Source: Fasciolopsis buskii (Eukaryota; Platyhelminthes; Trematoda; Plagiorchiida; Fasciolidae). Taken from it: 64,000 nucleotides of DNA. Positions 54,931 through 64,000 of the stretch are shown here, piece after piece. Below the pieces are notes generated by a model, which made no database searches, was not told where the DNA came from, and worked only from the letters and a program-made list of their open reading frames with translations. A program made the position numbers and the translations under genes. Within the stretch, counting starts at the first letter, position 1, and every line of letters begins with the position of its first letter. The stretch spans positions 154,056 through 218,055 of the forward strand of contig LUCM01007409.1 in the NCBI GenBank assembly GCA_008360955.1, written 5' to 3'.

Positions 54931-57850
54931 CACTTGTCACTTGGCGCCTGGCTACTTGGCTCGCCCTCAGACCGGCCACGTTACAATTCTCTTATTTCGC
55001 TGTGGGATATTTGGCTTTATTACGGTCTCCGTTCGATGCTACGTACGCTCGGAATTACCTGTGTTCAAAAACTTGTCGTTTCTCAAAATATACTGGAATC
55101 TCCTAGTGCTGCACCTGAACAATCTTCTAATTCATCTCGAAGGGGCACTCGTGCTGGTTGGCAGGCGGCCCTTAAATGCACCCTTCCAGCCAAGTTGTCC
55201 ATTCCGGCATTACTAAGTAACAACATCCGCTGTTTACGAAAACGTCGGATCTGTCCATCACGCTCCAGTCACCGATCCATATTCACGCGTGTGTCATCTG
55301 CATACAAGAATCTTGGCTGAAACCGGACATTGCTGATTCATTCGCGTCGATAGACGGACAACTTCAGACTCCATTGGCATGATAGAGTTTCGGACAGGAA
55401 GAAGACTGGAGATGGTGTGGTAACATACGTAAACTGCCCCTGGTCTGGCAAGTTCGAAGTTCTTTATACGTACTCTCTAAACGGAACTGACTATCTCGTG
55501 ACACTGTCATCCAAGCTTTTCTCGCCATACTAGCGCTATCATCACGAATTTATACATTGCCCCTCATGACTAATACCAAAATATCGCATCATTTTTCTAC
55601 TCTTTTCTAGCATTTATTTTTCCTATTTTTGAGGATAGTCTGCATATTATTGTACGTTATCTTAACCATGCTGACTGTGCTTGATTTGGCTTACCTCTGC
55701 GTTTCTCCTACCAGAGGCTGTTTGGATTTAGATAGAGTTAGTGTCAACAATTGCGATTTAGTTGTCTAAAGCTGATTGCTCCTAGTTCAAGTGGCGATAA
55801 TCGTTTACTTTTGTTAAGGCCCAAGATATACTCTGGGTCAGCATTCCATTCATTTAGGACAACAAAGCAAATCCAAGTTCGCCTCCGTAACCCACCATGT
55901 AACGACCCTATTCTTCTTCAGACTTCCATTTCACTCGCATCAACCTGTTTCTCTTTTGAACCACTGATCAAAGACAATGTCAAACTTCTCACAGAGATGG
56001 CCAACGCAATCTATTATTATCTGCTGCCCCTCAGAAAAACCATTCATTCCAAATGGCCATATCACCAACCTGAAACTTAGAATTCCAAGGAGAAATTAGA
56101 AGCACCTCTACAATTTCCGTAATAACTCGAGCGGGCGGAATACGTCGAAGCTAAAGTAGGCTGAAATCTAAAGCATCGGCACTACATTCGACGGCTGGTA
56201 ACAAAAAGAATTCCTGTGGCAAGGCATTCGACTTTTGTTTGAGGAGAATAAGAGGCACATGAAAACTTCTGCGGATGTTGACAGCATCAGTCGTGCTTTC
56301 ATCCATCCTTTCAATGATGCTCCGATCACATTTGGACAGAGTGGTGTCACGACAATTACAAATTTTCTCGAGAAGCGCTGCTCGCCTATTGTGCACCACT
56401 AAAATTAGCATTCGGTTTGGTCATGACAGTCTGCCTTCAGCTCTTTTAAAGCATCGTGCCGTGGCTCTGACGGACGCATTCACTTCTCTAATTAAATGGT
56501 CCTTAGTCTCGTCTTCCATCCCTGATTTTTGGAGACCAGTCACTGTTATTCCCGTCCCTAAATCGAACAGTTTTACAGTCTTGGTTAAACGTTTTCGCCC
56601 CATCGCCTAAATGTCTTCCGGTCTTAAACTGACGGAGCGTGTTATGCTTGAGCACGACGACTCTCTACAGCTTGTCTATAAATCCAACAGGTTCACTTTG
56701 GACGCTGATCGCCTCCCTCATTCACCATAATTGCAAGTCTTTCAATGCGTCAGTGAAGTCTGTGCGCTGCGCCTCCCTGGATTATTCGTCGGCAACGGAT
56801 TCCGTTTCATGGTCTCTTCTACTTCACAAACTGAAAACATTTGTTTGTCCTAGTTCTTTATTAACAGGGCTGTCTGATTACTTTACTAACCAAACCCAGT
56901 GCACGCGAATGGACGGTAAAGTTTCGAAACCTTTGAATAATAACTCAGGAGTCCTACAGGGTGCCGCTCTCTCACCGATTCTTTTCTCTGCCTACATATT
57001 GGACTTGTCAATTAACTCACCCTGTCAACTGTTTAAGTATTCTGATGATGTCGTCCTTCCTCATACTGTTTCGAACAACGACGATTTTCAAAGTTTTCCC
57101 AACAACCTATTTTCTGTTTACGATTTCTCTGCGCGAGCTGGTTTAAATCTCAAATATCTAAATGTTTCGAGTGTCTGTCCTTTATCTCCAGTTCGGTCTA
57201 CCCATCGGAAGTGTCGTCCATCAATTCAAAAACACTCACCAGGTTTGATTCTGTTAAATATCCAGGAGTTGCTATTGACGAAAATCTGAAGTGAATTACG
57301 GAGGTTTTTATCTGTGTTCAAACTCTCCGACGGCTGCCGTTTTAAATGAAAAAACCTCGGCACGGGACGAAAAAAGGCACTACCTCCCGATTTGTATACC
57401 AGTGTTTTACAATCTTTCTTTACTGCTCTCCAGTTATACATCCATGTTTACTTAAAATTCTTCACCGGGGATTACCGGTTATTAGTCGGGTTTTCTTTGT
57501 ACCACTAACTGCATTGTCCCTTAATCTATGCCATCAACGCTCACAAAATTATTTCTGATCCCGCACATCCTTTGCACAAAGATCTTCCAAAATGTCGCCC
57601 TCATGTTTCTACAAGTTCCGCTGTTCATTCTATACCATCCAGAATCAATATCTGTAGGAACTCCTCTGTCCCATAATTAGGTCGAATTTTGACAAACAGT
57701 GACCAAGTTTAAGCGAAATTCCTGAGCAACCTGTGGCAGTGTGTCATGATTATTCATTGATGAGTTCACCTATGTTTTTTACGAGGCGGTTAGTTTATTT
57801 TTACGTCATTTGATATTTTTATTTTTTCTCTATTTTATTTTCACCCGCTC
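54931..57850 (+). mobile_element. CR1/Jockey-like LINE nested in the minus-strand LINE
   Basis: Plus-strand frames give an endonuclease start (LSNNIRCL, RVSDRKKTGDGVVTYV), a pre-RT segment (VTVIPVPKSNSF, KRFRPIA), and a long reverse transcriptase stretch at 56639-57289. That stretch contains LDYSSATDSVSWSLLLHKL, NNNSGVLQGAALSPILFSAY and LFKYSDDVVL. The catalytic box reads YSDD at 57038-57049. A C-terminus with ISDPAHPLHKDLPKC follows. The reverse transcriptase is open for about 217 codons, but stops break the rest, so the copy looks inactive though younger than its neighbours. Confidence 0.82.
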
Positions 57851-59500
57851 ATGTTTTGGCAAAAACGCGACAGTTTGTTATATGCAAGAGCCTATACATT
57901 GAAATACAATGGGATAAACTGCAATGAACTTGCAGCTTTCGCCTCGGAGCAAATTTACCCTGCTCACTGGATCCAGTTTTGCCGGTTTCACGCATTGTTT
58001 TATACCATCCAGCATTGCTTTTGCCAGTTAATAGCCTTTACAGTGGCTGTCCTTCATCAAGGTGCTTTTGGTTTACGAAACTTGCGTCCAATAGAGGCAA
58101 TTGCATTCTTTTGGATTTGTGGGAAATCCTTGAGTATTCTTCATCTTTCCTCCAGTTCAGCCCATCTGCCCAGCCCTAGATTGATTCCTTTGCTTTTGCA
58201 TGCAGCTTGGCCAAATGCATATTATTGAATTTTCTTCTTCAATTCTGAGCAATCCTGGGGTAACGTAGTCAGAGAGTGGTTTTCGCTGTTGCTTGGTCAC
58301 TCTAGCCTGACAGGGGCAGATTCTAGAGTTCTGTGAAGCCATTGGACTGGCTTTTGAATTAGAGGGTCCAGTGGTCTCTCCGGCAAAGGGGAATATCTCA
58401 AAAAACCACTCTATCCGCCGCAGATTGAAGTCCCTCACGATGAGGACGCTGTCGGTCACCATAATTGCATTTGTGATGACACTTAAAGAAATTGAATCAT
58501 CGTCCTGGTTGGCACCTGATGCCTCAAACACGCAAGCCATTGTGACTGGCCTGGACGGGTTTAGTGGCGTGAATGCACATGGTTGAATTTTACGAGGGCA
58601 CAGTTTGTTCTGGAATCCAGTTTGGTCAATCCCCAATCGGATGATGCCTAGTCTAGCCCCTTGACATGTTGTTCCTGCCCTGGCGATAACATTGGAACCT
58701 CTACCTTGCCGTCCCCGGCGCATAGTCTGTTTTTTTTCGGCTGCGACTGGCGGTGGTCAGGTGGATAAGATTGTGGCATCTGGCAGTGAAGTTCACGGGT
58801 TCCAATACATTCACAGCGGTTCAACTTACCCACATAGTTGCCCTCTGTTGGTCGCAGCCCCTTTTTGAAAAATGACGTAAATTGTTACTTTGCAAATGAA
58901 GGGAGTTATAAGACAAATAATGGGTAGTATAAAGGACTTACACTTAGCAGCAGCCTCAATTAGCTCGGGAAACCTGCTTTTACTGCTTCACACGTGGGCA
59001 TAAAGCCGTGATGAAATGTTTTCCCGGCCAAAGCTGGTATTCTTACCTACCGCGATAAGGTCTTAGAATGCATTACCAAAGCAGTAATTCACTTCAATAC
59101 TGCGGCAACCGAGGCCAGTGGGTGAGGTGATTTGACACTGTGATTCCCTGGTTTCCTCTACCCTCAGTTTTCAAGTTATTGGCTACCACGAGTCCACAGT
59201 TGGTCCTGGCTGTTTGCCGTCTGGTGGGCAGCTTCGGAAGCGTTCATTCTCCAGCTGCTGGGTTAGAACTAATTCCAGCGAAAGCTACTGATTTGTTGGC
59301 GTTTATTGGCCAAATTTTTGTTCCCCATCTAGATTGCCACCTCTTGCGCAACACGCTACTGGGCCGCCAGGTACTATACGTTTACTCCCTCCGGTCACAT
59401 GGTGTTTCACTAGAGCACTAACAAATAGCCTGTCCCTGGTGGCTTAACCTACAGATTCAACCGATGTGGACCTCGTTGCTCCGTCCACTCAAGATATGTT
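57851..59500 (-). mobile_element. LINE (Jockey/CR1-like), endonuclease part, minus strand
   Basis: A 188-codon open stretch (58157-58723) contains VTDSVLIVRDFNLRRIEWFF, where the endonuclease motif GDFN has become RDFN, and RVTKQQRKPLSDYV. This is the exonuclease-endonuclease-phosphatase type domain of a LINE. Upstream, near 58.7-58.8 kb, a CxC...HC pattern may be what is left of an ORF1 zinc knuckle. The limits are approximate. Together with 53090-54930 it forms one element split by the nested plus-strand LINE. Confidence 0.7.
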
Positions 59501-62330
59501 GGCATGCGTGTTCACTCTTTGAACCCTTTTACTCCCGCAAGGAGTGCAATTCTCGCCACGCGGATGACATTCGTCATTCAGCTATGGTCCAGTTTGTGCC
59601 TGGCATTTGATCCCCAAATGATCAGCCCACCTTTGCTTAGGATAAGCAAATTGCGTTCCAGGATAAAGGTCCATCGGCTGAGGTGGATATCGAAGCGCCC
59701 TGACCTGTTTCTTTAGGGCCGTAAATTCCATGATTAAGTTCTTGTGTGTTGTTTTGAAGCCGATTGTGAAATCTGTCAAACGATGACTCAAAAGCGAGTG
59801 AGCAGAAGATGAACATCACTGTAACGTAAATGCCAACAAGGAATTACAGGAAAAACGGCGAAAGCATCGGTATATCTCACTACAGATATTATTACAAAAG
59901 GTATTGAATAATGATTGGCCAAGAATTGCTCCGTTTAGCCATGACACACCTATGCCAAAGGCCCCAGCAGAATGCAGTCTGCCGTCGAAAAAGCTGTAGC
60001 TTTTGCCGAGAAACAAGTGGATCAGACAATGATTAGGGGTGAAGAGAAAATCAAAAGCAAGCATCCTAGAGGAAAAATGACATGCATTACTTTTGCATAA
60101 GCTGGAACGCAATGAAGGTCATCTTAATGTGGTGATATTAGAGCAAGGACGGCAACAGTGACCATCGTAAAAATAAAGGGGATAACAGCAACTGCAAATA
60201 TTTCAGTTCCGCGGACAGGATAAGGCTAACTGATCAGCTTAGAGGAAAACCCGGCCATAAAAGAGGAAAATGCAAGTTTAGATCAAGTAATAGTCTATTA
60301 TGGTAGCCGCTCGCATGGAGGAAAATCGGTGATCGAATACTGAATTCATGGGAACTACAGGTTTTCCGATTTGAACGACTGAATTCACAGGCAACGTAAA
60401 GCACAGGGTGCGAATGGTGCCTTCATTAAGGATGAGAGCACATGCAGATAACGAGCACCAGTAGAATTGGATCTGCTGAAAGAAAGTTAGGAGTGAAGAT
60501 GGTGCCGGTAATAAATGCGACGTGACAAGCGCAGTACTGAATACCGCAAACGGTGTGTTTGATTTGGCGAGTACAAATCTATTATGGTTAACATTTTATA
60601 TAGGTTACTGGCTAGCATCATGCATAGAAATGTCCATGGCGTGCAATACTGCCACTGGTGTTGTATCTCATCCTGGTCTATTGCCGCACGATGATGATGA
60701 AGGTGATGCGTCGGGTGGTTAGATGTGATACGAAAACCGACAAGTTTTGTGTGCGGAATATCTGACCAGGAAGACATGATGCGGTTTGGTGCGAATGATG
60801 GTGAGAATGAAAAGGGGATTGAGGGGTGCTACGATAGTAATTAGACCCAGGTGCGATGTGATTCACATAAGGTGTTGCACGTTATGCAACCGGTAATGGT
60901 GTGGATCTGGAAAGACTGTTTCTTGCGGTGTCCTCTAAAATTTGGGAACGCTTAGGAGCTTGCTTATTCCTGCCAAAAGGATCAGATTTTGACGGAAGCT
61001 GGGCATTTATGGCCGGGTCTGAGCGATATCAGTGCCAGGAACAGCTGGTGCGAATTTTTGGCGGTGATGACGATCCGCATCGAAAGCAAACGAACAAGCC
61101 GTATGAGGGTAGGTGGTTATGTTCGAGCTGCTGGAGTTAGTTGCTACTGAGCCAGGAATGCCGCCGTCGCCCGAAAAATTCCAGGTGACCGTGGGTCCGA
61201 TGAGACGTTTTCGTACTCGCCAGGATGTAAGTTTCTTGTGCAATCTTTCCATAATAACGCAGTTTTCAATAGTTTTTTTTCTGAAGCACATGGCATGACA
61301 GAATAATTGCATTTGGGAATTGAAAACGTTTTTCCCCCGTTAATCAACACATGTTCTCCGGCGATACGCGATTCAAAAACGGTATTATACTGTTAATAAA
61401 TATCCCGTCCTGACTACACCGGCGATAAAAAGCGGGGTCTTACAATACTCCTTGTTCTACAACAAGTGCAACTTAATAACCACTGGAACGCGTCAATAGT
61501 AGGGATGAACAGCGGCCACCATCGGGCAGCGACCGCAAGTCAGAAGTGGGTTCGCTGGCCTCTTGGTCTTGAGTGTCTGACTTGCTTGTGACTTTGCTTT
61601 GGTTTTATTTTTTATCCACTCCCCTGATGCTTTCAGCCCGACAGGAGTAAAGGAAGCTATGACTAGACAATCGAACGTGGGTCCATTTGCCACCTGCGCC
61701 TTTGATTTCTCTTGAGAGCCCTCTACGACTGCGTTCTACGTTGGCTGGTCTGTCTTCGGATTTAAGTACGGGGCTTTGTATCTTCGTCTTATTGTTCACC
61801 ATACTGCACTGCGAAGAGACGAGGCCAGTTGGGACGCACTACCGCATACCCCTTCAGCCCATTTGGCTTCGGAATACAGCGAGTTAACTTACGCTTTACT
61901 TCCCAAGCGGTACTTTTACAATCGTCATATTCAATGCGAATTTTCGTCTTTTTTTAAATAGGCAGCCCTTAAATTTGTGCACATTCTAATACTTTGCTGC
62001 AAGCTGTAGATAGTCAAATGACTGAGGATACTTAAAGTTCTCAATGGGAACTCCAGTGCATCCAGATGACTAGAAAACTGAAACCGCAGGGTAACTGAGG
62101 TCAGTTCAGACCACTTTGCGCAAAATACGAGTGATCGCAATGGTCAAACTAATGTTCAGATCGTTGTTTCTTCGGCGGGATCCGTAGGCTTTCAAAACTG
62201 TTCTGGAGTCAGTATCTTGTCTTCATGTACTTTCAAAAAAGGGTAACCAAGTGAGCCGAAACCAAACGGGCGCATCAGCCAGCATCAGACCTACGAAGTT
62301 CAGTTCGCGCGGGAAAGAAGTGGATCCAGT
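59501..62330. other. Upstream flank, nothing firmly recognised
   Basis: No gene was recognised. Short open frames on both strands show no family signature. Part of this may be the 5' region of the adjacent minus-strand LINE. Confidence 0.5.
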
Positions 62331-62379
62331 GGCCAAACGAGCTTCCCTTCCCCGATGGTATAGAGAGAAATGTGCATCC

Positions 62380-63500
62380 GCCTAGAAGATTGTTATTCTC
62401 TTTGCATCATCCTTGGAAATTCAGCTACTCCGTTTCCGCTGCCATGAGTTGATAGATGTGAAAGCTTGTTAACTCTTGGACTAGAGAGCCAATGCCCCGC
62501 GAGGTTTCCAAAAGGAGTTTGCAATGTCAAACTTGACTCATCCATTGAAAGCAGGTAAACGGACTGACCTCATCCGACTTACGATCTATTTCTGCACTGA
62601 AAGACTTGACGGCACGTGTCTCGGGGATATCTCTAGACAACAAATTCCGTCTATTTACCAATCTGCTGCTGAAAACGTGCTTTCAAGCTGCCAGCATACG
62701 GGACACCTTAACAGTCTGTATGCCGTTTCCTCTACTTTTGTAGAATAGGTCTTCGTTGAAAGGAGTCACGGGACAAATTCCCTTTTGACCTAGCATTAGC
62801 CCATACCTCCCTACCAGACCCCTCTGAGACCGCCGGACTTTCAGTCAGAACGAGCTCAAGTCAGCAAATAACTGTTCAAAAGACCTACAGTCATGCGTTG
62901 CTAGTCGTTAAACCTTCTCAAGACGACCATTCCTTATTTGGAAGAATTGGGAACAGACCTGAGGGCAATATTCTAAGTAAGGCCTAGGGAACGCATTACA
63001 GTGAGGACCAAAAATATACGCGTTTTGACACGATCACACCGACTTCAGCTTCAAGAATTTCTCCCCCTTTTGGTTGCAGTGTCAGCGCACTGGTCAGTCC
63101 ATTTAAAATCCGACCTTACTTGGATGTCAAGTTCTCTTACTTTGCTGACTATATTTATTAAAAAAGGCCATCGTTTATTGTAACGGCAGTACCCCCCGCG
63201 TTCCTTAAAGACAGGCAGGTGTTCCTGGCATTAAGCATTAGATCCCGTGTTTTTGCCTAGTTTGCTACTGAGACAGCATTGCCGTCTAGAGCATCTGGTC
63301 CAGATGGCCCAATCTCCTTCGCGTCAGCCTCGGAGGAAAGGCCAGGAGATCACAGTGTGGTAACTAGGCCATCTGCGAGCAGATTAAGTAACAGTGGTCT
63401 TAGGGTCGAGCCTTCGAGTAGTTCACTGGTCCCTACCTTTGTGTCCAAATTTTTCTCCTCGACTCGAATACCAAACGTTCTAATATAAACTCTCATCTAC
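62380..63500 (-). mobile_element. LINE (Jockey/CR1-like), reverse transcriptase palm and C-terminal fragment
   Basis: Minus-strand translation with frame breaks gives GTSELLEGSTLRPLLLNLLA near 63.4 kb, equivalent to GVPQGSVLGPLLFLLFINDL. Next come SPGLSSEADAKEI, where the YADD box has decayed, and near 62.6-62.7 kb VFSSRLVNRRNLLSRDIPE with RAVKSFSAEIDR. The last segment matches the family end (FSQRVVNxWNxLP...VxxFKxxLDR). It is a dead, 5'-truncated copy in the same orientation as DYNC2H1. Confidence 0.65.
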
Positions 63501-64000
63501 CCAATTCATGAACCCACCACTTCTGCCAAGGGCTCGCGTTTTCAGCAGCAAAGGACTATGACCTACTAAGCGATAATAATAATAATACTGTGTATTTCTC
63601 GATTTGCAAGAGGCATGCTCATAACAAGATCAAATTTTTACAAGGATGATGCACAGGAGATGTGGATGTTAGAAGTCGAATGGGATAAGATGGTGGGAGC
63701 AATATTGAGTTATTGCAGAGGCTCACTTGAAGGTGAAATGAGATGCTGCAAAGCAATGGGGGAATTGCAAGTATGCCAGTGAAAAGCATAAAAAGTAGAA
63801 AACTCAATTTTTAAGACCGAGAAATAATTTCCTGTGACTGTTCGCAAGCAGCGGACAGCGAGCCTTTTCGTGCACTAAATCTGCTCATTCCCGGCGCACA
63901 ACATGGACGGAGCCCAACGGTGGATATTGATATATGGCTAGAGATACCAAACGTCGGAATCGTTACGTAATGGGCGGAAACGTTAAGCTGAGTAGACGAC
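63501..64000. other. Window end, nothing recognised
   Basis: A short ATA/TAA tract lies at about 63574-63588. No coding or element signature was found. Confidence 0.6.

Noticed and set aside
1..64000. CRISPR arrays, operons, bacterial promoters or ribosome binding sites
   Set aside because: There is no regular repeat-spacer array, and the coding sequence is spliced, so prokaryotic features do not apply.

Overview
The window is eukaryotic. Coding sequence is cut into short exons on the minus strand, joined at consensus splice sites, and most of the rest is intron and decayed retrotransposons. The only gene I can name is DYNC2H1, the heavy chain of cytoplasmic dynein 2, the motor for retrograde intraflagellar transport. 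Twenty exons with matching phases run from a start codon at 52956 down to 8039. They encode 1,684 residues: the tail and the linker, up to just before the AAA+ motor. I found no motor exon in the last 7.5 kb, so the gene probably continues beyond position 1.

The two 5'-most introns are 41 and 43 nt, while later ones reach 5-7 kb. That 5'-small, 3'-large pattern is known from schistosomes. Together with the retroelement mix (RTE/CR1-like LINEs and a Penelope-like element), it suggests a flatworm, most likely a trematode. This is inference; no sequence here fixes the species.

Layout: 1-7.57 kb is probably dynein intron, with an inverted repeat pair, a CTG microsatellite and two LINE fragments. 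7.57-52.96 kb is DYNC2H1. Its introns hold LINE fragments (39.1-39.4 and 42.5-45.3 kb), a small element with terminal inverted repeats (42.1 kb) and its relative (13.5 kb), and a large palindrome (23.8-26.3 kb). The palindrome is made of two head-to-head 3' ends of a Penelope-like element carrying a GIY-YIG endonuclease. 53-64 kb, upstream of the gene, is retrotransposon debris: a minus-strand LINE (about 53.1-59.5 kb) split by a plus-strand LINE (54.9-57.8 kb), and a third LINE C-terminal fragment (62.4-63.5 kb).

The most notable items are the Penelope palindrome with hammerhead-ribozyme-like motifs in both arms, a single ambiguous base exactly at the inner edge of its left arm, a probable GC-AG intron in DYNC2H1, and an unidentified coding-like stretch at 12.8-13.0 kb. 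I saw no convincing sign of a wholly new system.
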